The translations under genes and the position numbers were made by a program. A stretch of DNA of 36,004 bases from a bacterium. GTDB taxonomy: Bacteria; Patescibacteriota; Minisyncoccia; UBA6257; GWB1-50-10. The stretch is taken from assembly GCA_021814545.1 (NCBI GenBank), contig JAKAID010000004.1:1-36004 (forward strand). Reading direction: 5' to 3'. A model generated the notes under the pieces. It saw nothing but the letters and a program-made list of their open reading frames with translations, was not told the origin of the DNA and ran no database searches. How positions within the stretch are numbered: position 1 is the stretch's first letter; each line of letters opens with the position of its first letter. Of the stretch, positions 16,230 to 22,621 are shown one piece after another.

Positions 16230-17234
16230 TTAGCGCCTCAAGAGCGTGCGCTTGTAGACGTCGAGGTGGCTCAAGATGGTCGAAGTTCCCTTTGCCACGC
16301 AAAGGATGGGCTCCTCTGCCACATAGGCCGACACGCCAAGCGAGCGCTTGATGAATTCCTCAAGGTCGCGGAGCTGTGAGCTGCCGCCTGAGAGAATAAT
16401 ACCCTTTTCCATGATGTCTGCGGCAAGTTCGGGCGGAGTCACATTAAAGACGGACTGGACCGAATTCATGATATCGACAAGGTGCCCATTCAACGCTTCG
16501 GCGACCTCGTTCGAATTGATGACCATATCCTTCGGGAGACCGGTATGAAGGTCGCGCCCGCGTATCTTCATCTCCATCTTGTTGCGGTTCTGCATCGCCG
16601 TACCAATGGTAATCTTAATGTTCTCTGCGGTGTTCTCGCCTATCGCAAGGCCATATTTCTTTTTGATGTACTCGCTTATCGCATTATCGAAGCGGTTCCC
16701 TGCAACGCGAAGACTCGCCCAGGTGACGATGCCGCCGAGCGAAATGACCGCCACCTCGGTGGTACCGCCACCGATATTCACGATCATGTTGCCTTCCGCG
16801 GAATGAATAGGAATACCCGCACCAAGCGACGCGAGGAGCGGCTCTTTTACAAGGTATACTTCTTTTGCGCCCGCCTCTTTCGCGGCGTTCATCACCGCGC
16901 GATGCTCGGTCGAGGTAATACCGGCGGGAACCGAGATGACCACTTCGGGGCGCACCACGTTAAAGGCGCCGATGCTCTTCGAGATAAAATACTTCAACAT
17001 CGCCTGCGTAATGTAGTACTCGGCGATAACGCCGTCCTTCAGTGGCCGATAGGTCACAATGTCGTCGGGCGTGCGCCCTACCATTTCTTTCGCGTCGAGC
17101 CCCACCGCGAGCACGGAATTGTCCGGCTTTCGGAGCGCCACGACCGTCGGCTCGTTTATCACGATTCCTTTTTCGGGCAAAAATACGAGCGTATTCGTCG
17201 TTCCAAGGTCAATGCCAATCTTCCGCGTAAACAT
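16230..17234 (-). CDS. mreB: MreB actin homologue, copy 2
   Basis: Second MreB-family actin, 334 aa. Phosphate-1 [19 protein letters not shown] is the canonical sequence. Phosphate-2 is MIVNIGGGTTEVAVISLGG, where the more usual Asp (VDIGGGTT) is replaced by Asn. The adenosine motif is IILSGGSSQLRDLEEF. It stands alone at the head of mreB2-holB-frr and is divergent from the PEGA gene on the other strand. Sequence and order suggest an old duplication rather than a recent one, because the two MreB copies differ at most positions. A -10-like TATAGT is 17 nt before the ATG. It could be an Mbl/MreBH-type paralogue, but that cannot be told by eye. Confidence 0.93.
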   Translation of the reverse strand: MFTRKIGIDLGTTNTLVFLPEKGIVINEPTVVALRKPDNSVLAVGLDAKEMVGRTPDDIVTYRPLKDGVIAEYYITQAMLKYFISKSIGAFNVVRPEVVISVPAGITSTEHRAVMNAAKEAGAKEVYLVKEPLLASLGAGIPIHSAEGNMIVNIGGGTTEVAVISLGGIVTWASLRVAGNRFDNAISEYIKKKYGLAIGENTAENIKITIGTAMQNRNKMEMKIRGRDLHTGLPKDMVINSNEVAEALNGHLVDIMNSVQSVFNVTPPELAADIMEKGIILSGGSSQLRDLEEFIKRSLGVSAYVAEEPILCVAKGTSTILSHLDVYKRTLLRR

Positions 17235-17251
17235 AATTGTGCATTCACTTT

Positions 17252-17257
17252 ACTATA
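17252..17257 (-). promoter_or_regulatory. Putative -10 box of mreB2
   Basis: TATAGT on the minus strand, 17 nt before ATG 17234, which predicts a leader of about 10 nt. No good -35 box is visible. Confidence 0.45.
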
Positions 17258-17281
17258 CCCCCCGCGAGAAATGCAAACTTC

Positions 17282-17309
17282 TTGCGAAAACGCGTAGGTG
17301 AGGTATACC
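17282..17309 (+). promoter_or_regulatory. Putative promoter of the PEGA gene
   Basis: TTGCGA (17282-17287), 16 bp spacer, TATACC (17304-17309), then 11 nt to ATG 17321. An AAGGA close to the ATG could be a weak Shine-Dalgarno sequence. It shares the 86 bp intergenic space with the divergent mreB2 promoter. Confidence 0.5.
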
Positions 17310-17320
17310 TAATAAGGAAT

Positions 17321-18673
17321 ATGGCACTCAAACCGCACACTCGCTCGTTCGTGAAGGTCGCGTTCGCCGCGCTCTTTCTCGTCCTTGCCCCCTACCTCAT
17401 CGTGAAGATGCTCGGATTTGTAATAGACCTCAAACATTGGCGGCTTGCAAAAGCGGGTTCTCTCTACGTGAAATTCCTGCCGCGCGAGGCGACGCTCGCA
17501 ATAAACGATGAGCCCTATCCGGCGAGCGCGGGTTATTTGAGCCATGATATTTATATTCCCGGTCTCGCCCCTGACACGTACGATGTTTCACTCACGCTCA
17601 ACAACTACTCACCCTGGCGCAAAAAACTCGTCGTCGAACCGGGCAAGGTCGCCTTCGGCTCCGATATCGTTCTCTGGCCTGAACGCATATCCACTGAAGG
17701 CAGTTCCACCAATATTTCCTTCTTCCGCCTTACAAGTGGCGGCGTAGTTACGAACGGCACCTCCTCCGCATTAAGTTTCCAAAGCGTGGCACTCCGCGGC
17801 AGCACTGTTTTCGCCTCAATGCCTGACTCGAACACCATCGTCACGAAGAGTGCAGACCGCTACTACGCTATTGACCTTGCGACCCCTGGGACCGCGATAC
17901 CTATCAGCGAGCGATTCGCCGCCCTTCAACGGCTCCTCCTTCGTACCACATCCGTGCAGCCTATGCGCGATATCCGTATCCACCCCTTTAGCCCCGCAAA
18001 GCTCCTCATTATGAGCAACACTTCGGTCTATCAGTACGATATGAAGAAAGACGAGCTTGAAATACTTATCAAAGCCGACAAGCTTACCGCGTTCACTGCC
18101 GATGACGATGAGGTCCTCACGATCGACGGCAAGGGGGCGCTTATCGCCGAAAATCTTCTTGTGCACACCATCACGAAATATCCTGCCCACCTCGGCTTTG
18201 CGCGGCACATTGTATCAGACGCAGGTGGGAAGCGGCTTCTTATCGAAGACGAGGCGCATGACCTCTACCTTTTTGACCGCTCTCTCCAAACGCTCAAAAA
18301 GGTAGGTACGAATGTCGTCTTCTCTTCTTTCTCCCCCGATGATACGCGCGCGATTTTTATCGATGCGAACAACACCATGAGCGTGCTCTACCTCGTCGAC
18401 AACGAAGAGAATGTGGTACGCCATGCGGGCGATATCGATACGTTCATATTAGAAAATGGCGAGGAGGCCGCTACCTTTGCGTGGGTTCCTTTCGCGCCCA
18501 ACTATTTCTTTATCCGCGCAGATAGCAAGCTCCTCGTTGAAGAATTCGACGTGCGTCCGCCCCGCAACATCGCGGTACTTGCCCGCAACGCACGCGACTT
18601 TGCACTCGCGGGCGACCACCTCTATCTCCTCCGCACGAACGGCACGCTAAGCTGGGGACCGGTGAGGCCGTAA
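17321..18673 (+). CDS. Membrane-anchored PEGA-domain protein with beta-propeller-like region
   Basis: Surface or periplasmic protein of unknown function, 450 aa from ATG 17321; the ORF track start (17237) adds a stretch that overlaps the promoter region. One membrane helix (VAFAALFLVLAPYLIVKMLGF, about residues 13-33) is followed by a PEGA domain (about 45-115: GSLYVKFLPREATLAINDEP then GLAPDTYDVSLTLNNYSPW), a small beta domain found in cell-surface and wall-associated proteins. The remaining 330 residues contain repeated beta-strand blocks of the kind seen in propellers (HPFSPAKLLIMSNTSVYQYD, SFSPDDTRAIFIDANNTMSV). It is one of two plus-strand genes, sits divergent to mreB2 and ends at a strong bidirectional terminator. 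Placement next to a wall-morphogenesis block is suggestive only. Confidence 0.8.
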   Translation: MALKPHTRSFVKVAFAALFLVLAPYLIVKMLGFVIDLKHWRLAKAGSLYVKFLPREATLAINDEPYPASAGYLSHDIYIPGLAPDTYDVSLTLNNYSPWRKKLVVEPGKVAFGSDIVLWPERISTEGSSTNISFFRLTSGGVVTNGTSSALSFQSVALRGSTVFASMPDSNTIVTKSADRYYAIDLATPGTAIPISERFAALQRLLLRTTSVQPMRDIRIHPFSPAKLLIMSNTSVYQYDMKKDELEILIKADKLTAFTADDDEVLTIDGKGALIAENLLVHTITKYPAHLGFARHIVSDAGGKRLLIEDEAHDLYLFDRSLQTLKKVGTNVVFSSFSPDDTRAIFIDANNTMSVLYLVDNEENVVRHAGDIDTFILENGEEAATFAWVPFAPNYFFIRADSKLLVEEFDVRPPRNIAVLARNARDFALAGDHLYLLRTNGTLSWGPVRP

Positions 18674-18674
18674 T

Positions 18675-18704
18675 AAAAACTCCTGCCTTTGGGCAGGAGT
18701 TTTT
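18675..18704. terminator. Bidirectional rho-independent terminator
   Basis: AAAAACTCCTGCC (18675-18687), loop TTTG, GGCAGGAGTTTTT (18692-18704). The 13 bp stem with A- and T-runs works on both strands. It ends the PEGA gene (stop 2 bp away) and the ribosomal operon (rpsI stop 9 bp away). Confidence 0.95.
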
Positions 18705-18712
18705 CCGAAAGT

Positions 18713-19144
18713 CTAACGTTTCCTCCATTGCTGGGGTCGGCGCGCTTTGCGCATACCCGGCTTCTTGCGCTCCACCATACGCGGGTCGCGCTTCAAGAAC
18801 CCGAGTGTCTTCAACCTCCCACGCCAGATGGGGTTAATAAGCACGAGTGCGCGCGAGATACCAAGACGGATAGCCTCAGCCTGAGTGCCTACGCCGCCGC
18901 CAAGCGCCTTCGCGGAAACATCATAATCTTTGATCGAGAGTGTCTCGAACGGGGCGAGCACCGTGCGGCGATGCTTCTCCACGGGGAAGTACTTCGTAAA
19001 ATCCTTGTCGTTTATAACAACGCTGCTACCGGTCTTTCCGGCGTGCACGCGGACGCGGGCAACCGCCGTCTTCCTGCGGCCCACCGCCTCGAAGTAGCGT
19101 CCACCCCTCGTTGCTTTTGCTGTTTTTGTCGTTTTCGTCGCCAT
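18713..19144 (-). CDS. rpsI: 30S ribosomal protein S9
   Basis: Small-subunit head protein whose C-terminal tail reaches the P-site tRNA. The 143 aa protein has an N-terminal basic Thr/Lys/Ala-rich extension of about 15 residues (MATKTTKTAKATRGG), then the S9 core starting RYFEAVGRRKTAVARVRV, then GGGVGTQAEAIRLGISRAL. The tail KKPGMRKARRPQQWRKR keeps the essential final Lys-Arg. Last gene of the ribosomal operon, 2 bp after rplM, and immediately upstream of the terminator. The rplM-rpsI pair is widely conserved. Confidence 0.97.
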   Translation of the reverse strand: MATKTTKTAKATRGGRYFEAVGRRKTAVARVRVHAGKTGSSVVINDKDFTKYFPVEKHRRTVLAPFETLSIKDYDVSAKALGGGVGTQAEAIRLGISRALVLINPIWRGRLKTLGFLKRDPRMVERKKPGMRKARRPQQWRKR

Positions 19145-19146
19145 GG

Positions 19147-19488
19147 TTAATCGCTGATCTTCAACCTCCTCATCCGCTTCGCCTGCAACCTATTCTTCGG
19201 AAGCATGAGGCGTACCGCATGCCGAAGGACGAACGCAGGATTCTTCTCGAACACGTTCTCGAACTTCCTCTCCTTCAAGTGCCCGAGCGGACCGGTATGC
19301 TTGTAGTAGACCTTCTGCTCAGCTTTCTTGCCGGTAAGTTCAAGCCCTTTGATGTTCTTCACTGTTACCGTGTCCGTACCCTCGAAACGAGGCTCGTACT
19401 TCGCGCTCTTCTTGCCCTGCAAGATGACCGCAATCTCCGAGGCGACCCTTCCCAGCTTTTTATTTTTTGCGTCAATTACGTACTCCAT
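19147..19488 (-). CDS. rplM: 50S ribosomal protein L13 (short form)
   Basis: Early-assembly large-subunit protein. At 113 aa it is about 30 aa shorter than E. coli L13 (142 aa): it lacks about 12 residues before the core (which begins VIDAKNKKLGRVASEIAVIL) and the C-terminal extension. The family motifs VYYKHTGPLGHLKERKF and MLPKNRLQAKRMRRLKI are intact. It lies 2 bp after the rplQ stop and 2 bp before rpsI. Short L13 fits the ribosomal protein trimming reported for the Candidate Phyla Radiation. Confidence 0.96.
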   Translation of the reverse strand: MEYVIDAKNKKLGRVASEIAVILQGKKSAKYEPRFEGTDTVTVKNIKGLELTGKKAEQKVYYKHTGPLGHLKERKFENVFEKNPAFVLRHAVRLMLPKNRLQAKRMRRLKISD

Positions 19489-19490
19489 AG

Positions 19491-19841
19491 TTATACAAAT
19501 TCTATCCTCGCCATCTTCGATGCGTCGTGCACCCGCGGCTTCGCGATCTTTATGACGCGCGTGTAGCCGCCTTTCCGGTCCGCATATCGCGGCGCGATAT
19601 CATGATAGAGCTTATATGCGGTCGCCTTTGGCAAGTAGCGCATAAGGTGCCTCAAACCGGTCACATTCTGCTTCTTTCCATGGGTAATAAGCCTCTCCAC
19701 GAAACCGCGGAGCTCCTTTGCGCGCGCCTCGGTCGTCACAATCTTCTCGTGCTGTACAAGATTTTGCGCGAGACCCTTTATGAAGGCCTTACGCTGACCG
19801 CGCTCGCGTCCAAATTTTCGTCCTTTTTTTGCGTGCCGCAT
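19491..19841 (-). CDS. rplQ: 50S ribosomal protein L17
   Basis: Large-subunit protein near the exit tunnel. I place the start at ATG 19841, not at 19910 as in the ORF track, because the first 23 codons of that ORF lie within rpoA in another frame. The real N-terminus, MRHAKKGRKFGRERGQRKAF, is the canonical L17 opening. The core is HEKIVTTEARAKELRGFVERLIT and the end APRYADRKGGYTRVIKI. The product has 116 aa. It starts 1 bp after the rpoA stop and is followed by rplM after 2 bp. Confidence 0.97.
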   Translation of the reverse strand: MRHAKKGRKFGRERGQRKAFIKGLAQNLVQHEKIVTTEARAKELRGFVERLITHGKKQNVTGLRHLMRYLPKATAYKLYHDIAPRYADRKGGYTRVIKIAKPRVHDASKMARIEFV

Positions 19842-19842
19842 A

Positions 19843-20586
19843 TTATTTCTTCTTCGCTTTCTTTTCTTTCGGTGCTTCGATGACCGTCTTCTCCACCTCG
19901 ATCGCTGCAAGCTTCTCGAAATGATCTTTCAAAATATTCACTGACTTGTGGAATGCCTCCGAGGGGGTAATGGAGCCGTCCGTTTCCACCTCAACGATGA
20001 GGCGGTTGTAGTCGGTCCTGTCGCCCACGCGCATATTCTCCACCGAGAACGCCACGCGCACCACCGGCGAGAAGATGGCGTCGAGCACGATGGTCCCCAC
20101 CGGGAGCCGCTCGAGCTTGCGCGCCTCGCTCGGCACATATCCAAGACCCTTCTCTACCGTGATTTCCATATCAAGGTCCGCGGTCTTTTTCGAGAGTGTC
20201 GCGAGGTGAAGGTCCTCATTAATAACCTTCACGAACGTGGTCGACTGAATGTCGCCCGCGGTCACCTCCTTCTCCCCCTTCACGTGAAGCGAGAGCACCT
20301 GCGGCTCATCCGCGAGGAAGTGAAAACGCACCTTCTTCAAATTGAGAATGAACTCCACGATATCCTCCACCATGCCCGGCAATGCCGAGAACTCATGGTC
20401 AGCGCCCTTCACCTTGATTTGCGTGATGGCGCCGCCCGGAAGCGAGGAAAGGAGTACGCGGCGAAGCGCGTTACCAAGGGTCACGCCGTAACCGGTGTAC
20501 AATCCCTCGACGTGGAACACGCCGACATTGTCCTTCTCCGAAATCTTCTTCCCTACGACCGATTCGCTAAGATGCGCGTATTTCAT
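19843..20586 (-). CDS. rpoA: RNA polymerase alpha subunit lacking the C-terminal domain
   Basis: Alpha dimer on which core RNA polymerase assembles. The N-terminal domain is complete: FHVEGLYTGYGVTLGNALRRVLLSSLPG is diagnostic, and the assembly motif VEDIVEFILNLKKVRF follows, as does LPVGTIVLDAIFSPVVRVAFSVE. The protein stops at 247 aa with a Lys-rich tail (APKEKKAKKK), whereas E. coli alpha has 329 aa. The whole alpha-CTD, which binds UP elements and many activators, is missing. The stop is followed after 1 bp by an intact rplQ, so this is not a frameshift. A TACAAT box 7 nt before ATG 20586 may give a second, leaderless transcript beginning at rpoA. Confidence 0.96.
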   Translation of the reverse strand: MKYAHLSESVVGKKISEKDNVGVFHVEGLYTGYGVTLGNALRRVLLSSLPGGAITQIKVKGADHEFSALPGMVEDIVEFILNLKKVRFHFLADEPQVLSLHVKGEKEVTAGDIQSTTFVKVINEDLHLATLSKKTADLDMEITVEKGLGYVPSEARKLERLPVGTIVLDAIFSPVVRVAFSVENMRVGDRTDYNRLIVEVETDGSITPSEAFHKSVNILKDHFEKLAAIEVEKTVIEAPKEKKAKKK

Positions 20587-20593
20587 ATAGTTA

Positions 20594-20599
20594 ATTGTA
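20594..20599 (-). promoter_or_regulatory. Putative internal -10 box, 7 nt before rpoA
   Basis: TACAAT on the minus strand, overlapping the end of the short rpsD-rpoA gap, then 7 nt and ATG 20586. There is no -35 box. The spacing equals that at hrcA, the PKD-like gene and the RMD1-like gene. Confidence 0.45.
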
Positions 20600-20604
20600 T
20601 AGTA

Positions 20605-21204
20605 TTAGCGCGAATAAAATTGGCCGACCAAATTAATATCGAATGGGAACCGCTCTTCCTCCGCGTTCGATGCCGCTACGCACTCGCCCTCAAGCTTTTC
20701 TGCATCAAGCTTAAGCCATTTCGGGATTTCGAGCGTCTTCAGACGATCCTGGATACCCTCGAACAGCTTCGAATCGCGCGACTCTGGACGAATTTCTATC
20801 TTGTCGCCCACGCGTACGCGGAACGAAGGGATGGTGGTCTTCCTGCCATTCACGCGGATGTGGCCATGCGACACCATCTGGCGCGCCACGCGCGGCGATT
20901 TTGCAAAGCCGAGGAGATAGGTCACGAAATCAAGCCTCTCGCGAAGTTCGCGCGCGACGGACTCCTTCGGACCGTCGAAGAGGCGGCGCATCTGGCGGTC
21001 ATTCAGACCGAAAAAGAACATGATTTTCTGCTTCTCTTGGAGCTGGCGACCAAAATCAGAAATGTTCTTCTGGCGCTTCCCTCCGTGCTGGCCCGGACGC
21101 TGCGGGCGGCGCACCGTCACGCATTTCGGCGAACTACAACGATCCGCTTTAAGGAAAAGCTTTACGCCAAGCGACCTCTCTTTTTTCTCTTTGATCCTTC
21201 GCAT
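20605..21204 (-). CDS. rpsD: 30S ribosomal protein S4
   Basis: Primary 16S rRNA binder that starts assembly of the small-subunit body; in E. coli S4 also represses its own alpha operon. It has 199 aa. The N-terminal part holds GVKLFLKADRCSSPKC, with two of the usual Cys positions, and PGQHG. The S4 RNA-binding domain is at about residues 95-160 (GFAKSPRVARQMVSHGHIRVNG). The ending FDINLVGQFYSR replaces the more common NE.LIVEFYSR. It lies 10 bp after rpsK and 18 bp before rpoA, matching the E. coli alpha-operon order. Confidence 0.97.
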   Translation of the reverse strand: MRRIKEKKERSLGVKLFLKADRCSSPKCVTVRRPQRPGQHGGKRQKNISDFGRQLQEKQKIMFFFGLNDRQMRRLFDGPKESVARELRERLDFVTYLLGFAKSPRVARQMVSHGHIRVNGRKTTIPSFRVRVGDKIEIRPESRDSKLFEGIQDRLKTLEIPKWLKLDAEKLEGECVAASNAEEERFPFDINLVGQFYSR

Positions 21205-21214
21205 GTTCTTGAAA

Positions 21215-21664
21215 TTATATCCTCCTTACCTTGCGCGGCTTCGGGCCGTTGTGCGGAACTGGAGTGACATCTTTTATGGAAAGTATCTCGAATCCTTTCG
21301 CGGCGAGTGAACGGACCGCAGAATCGCGGCCTTTGCCGATGCCCCGCACCAAGACGTCGATTTTTATCGGGCCGGACTTCTTCACCTTTTCCGCAATGGC
21401 TTCCGCAACCTTTGAGCCGGCAAATGGCGTTGCCTTCTTGGGGCCCGAAAATCCGAGCGAGCCCGCCGAGAGCCACGCAACCGTGTTCCCCTTCTCATCG
21501 GTGACCGTCATGATGGTGTTGTTCAAAGATGCCTGAATGAACACCTTGCCTTTCTCCACGCGGAGCTTACCTGATTGCTTTACTTCCGCAACCGCGTTCT
21601 CAATACCCGCCTGGTCTTTCAAGGCTTTCTCGTTCGATTCAGTTGCAACTTTTTTCTTTCCCAT
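21215..21664 (-). CDS. rpsK: 30S ribosomal protein S11
   Basis: Platform protein that contacts the mRNA exit near the anti-Shine-Dalgarno helix. It has 149 aa, with an extra N-terminal tail of about 30 charged residues before the core KGKVFIQASLNNTIMTVTDEKGNTVAWLSAG. The signature GFSGPKKATPFAG and the ending TPVPHNGPKPRKVRR are perfect family matches. It lies 15 bp after rpsM and 10 bp before rpsD. The N-terminal tail is longer than that of E. coli S11 (129 aa). Confidence 0.97.
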   Translation of the reverse strand: MGKKKVATESNEKALKDQAGIENAVAEVKQSGKLRVEKGKVFIQASLNNTIMTVTDEKGNTVAWLSAGSLGFSGPKKATPFAGSKVAEAIAEKVKKSGPIKIDVLVRGIGKGRDSAVRSLAAKGFEILSIKDVTPVPHNGPKPRKVRRI

Positions 21665-21679
21665 TTGTTTCGTTCGTGT

Positions 21680-22063
21680 TTACTTCAGCTCAACCTTGCG
21701 CTTTCCGCTTCCTGCCGTCTTCCTCACGTTTCCGCGAATAGTACGGGAGTTCGTCTTCGTGCGCTGGCCCCTTACCGGCAGACGGCGCAGATGGCGGATG
21801 CCACGATACGCCTTAATTTCTTTCATGCGCGCAATGTTGTGCTTGATAACCTGGCGCAATTCTCCCTCTATCTTGAAGCTCTTCTCGATAGCGGATTGGA
21901 TCTTGTTAATATCATCGGCGGTGAGCTCTTTCGCGAGCTTCTTTGCATCAATCTTCGTTTCCGCGACGATGCGCTCCGCGCGCGTGCGGCCCACGCCGTA
22001 CAAATACGTGAGTGCTACTGTAACCTTCTTATTATCCGGAATATTTACACCAATAATCCTCAT
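21680..22063 (-). CDS. rpsM: 30S ribosomal protein S13
   Basis: Head protein that bridges to the large subunit and touches P-site tRNA. It has 127 aa and begins MRIIGVNIPDNKKVTVALTYLYGVGRTRA, with helix-two-turn-helix core. The signature GELRQVIKHNIARMKEIKAYRGIRHLRRLPVRGQRT is followed by the Asn-Arg-rich tail TKTNSRTIRG. It lies 6 bp after rpmJ. In E. coli, S4 represses translation at the rpsM start; here the folded leader lies before rpmJ instead. Confidence 0.97.
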   Translation of the reverse strand: MRIIGVNIPDNKKVTVALTYLYGVGRTRAERIVAETKIDAKKLAKELTADDINKIQSAIEKSFKIEGELRQVIKHNIARMKEIKAYRGIRHLRRLPVRGQRTKTNSRTIRGNVRKTAGSGKRKVELK

Positions 22064-22069
22064 GAATTT

Positions 22070-22183
22070 TTAGCCTTGCCTTTGTTTGTGCTTTTTGTTC
22101 TCGCAAATCACATAGACGCGCCCCTTGCGACGGACGGTTTTGCATTTCATGCAGATTTTTTTTACGGACGCGCGTACTTTCAT
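22070..22183 (-). CDS. rpmJ: 50S ribosomal protein L36 (too short for the ORF track)
   Basis: The smallest large-subunit protein, 37 aa, not in the supplied ORF list. The minus strand reads [20 protein letters not shown] followed by [17 protein letters not shown] and TAA. The zinc ribbon is of the C-type: CMKC, a third Cys 12 residues later and a His five positions after it (Cys3-His). It sits in the expected infA-rpmJ-rpsM order, 6 bp before rpsM. It is separated from infA by 148 bp holding a folded leader and a -10 box, a gap far larger than others in this operon. Confidence 0.97.
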   Translation of the reverse strand: MKVRASVKKICMKCKTVRRKGRVYVICENKKHKQRQG

Positions 22184-22290
22184 AATATAAAAAGTCTAAC
22201 CTTTTTTTCGCCTTCCTCGGCTCGGAAACAAGAAAGAATACTTTCTTATTTCTCTCGCCATCGTTGGCGATAAAAAATGCTCTTTCCGAG
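22184..22290 (-). ncRNA. Folded leader upstream of rpmJ (candidate ribosomal-protein autoregulatory RNA)
   Basis: Between infA and rpmJ the minus strand can form a three-way junction. P1 pairs CTCGGAAA (22283-22290) with TTTCCGAG (22221-22228). P2 is TCGCC-loop6-GGCGA (22255-22270). P3 is AAGAAAG-TATT-CTTTCTT (22230-22247). All stems are perfect. P1 begins about where a TATAGT -10 box (22295-22300) would start transcription. This is a proposed structure, not a known Rfam match; a small-protein-binding leader that controls rpmJ-rpsM-rpsK-rpsD is the natural inference. Confidence 0.5.
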
Positions 22291-22294
22291 TAGC

Positions 22295-22300
22295 ACTATA
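22295..22300 (-). promoter_or_regulatory. Putative -10 box of the rpmJ leader
   Basis: TATAGT on the minus strand, 30 bp past the infA stop. A start 6-7 nt downstream would coincide with the 5' arm of the leader stem P1. A TTGTAA lies 20 bp upstream, too far to be a good -35 box. Confidence 0.45.
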
Positions 22301-22331
22301 CTACCCAATTCCCCTTTATTTTACAAGTCTT

Positions 22332-22556
22332 TTACAGCCTCCGCACGATGCGCCCCCTCCTGTCGTCATAAGGTGTCATTTCCACCACGACCTTGTCGCC
22401 AGGAATGACCCTGATACGGTGCAGCTTCAGCTTTCCGCCAAGGTGCGCGAGAATGGGCTCTTTTCCTCCCTCAAGCGCCACGCGAAAGAGCAGACCAGGC
22501 AATGCTTCCTGAACGACTCCCTCCTTTTTTATAACGCTCGATGAATCTTGGCCCAT
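22332..22556 (-). CDS. infA: Translation initiation factor IF-1
   Basis: OB-fold factor that occupies the A-site of the 30S subunit during initiation. It has 74 aa, the usual size. The sequence has [20 protein letters not shown] and [28 protein letters not shown] followed by RRGRIVRR, all diagnostic; the common SGKMR is replaced by [11 protein letters not shown]. It heads the ribosomal operon behind a near-consensus promoter (TTGACT-N17-TATAAT). The leader would be about 21 nt with no Shine-Dalgarno sequence. The next gene, rpmJ, follows after the 148 bp leader region. Confidence 0.96.
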   Translation of the reverse strand: MGQDSSSVIKKEGVVQEALPGLLFRVALEGGKEPILAHLGGKLKLHRIRVIPGDKVVVEMTPYDDRRGRIVRRL

Positions 22557-22584
22557 TAGCTATCTTGTTTTTATAGCGAGTTCA

Positions 22585-22613
22585 ATTATATGAACAATAT
22601 GATATGAAGTCAA
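22585..22613 (-). promoter_or_regulatory. Strong promoter of infA and the ribosomal operon
   Basis: On the minus strand, -35 TTGACT (22608-22613), a 17 bp AT-rich spacer and -10 TATAAT (22585-22590): one mismatch to the sigma-70 consensus. 28 nt separate it from ATG 22556. The -35 is preceded by GGGG, as in the promoter at 28482-28510. Confidence 0.93.
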
Positions 22614-22621
22614 CCCCTGCC

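Noticed and set aside
19948-21267. 439 aa plus-strand ORF
   Set aside because: Antisense shadow of rpoA and rpsD, rich in Arg, His and Leu as expected from a complementary frame.
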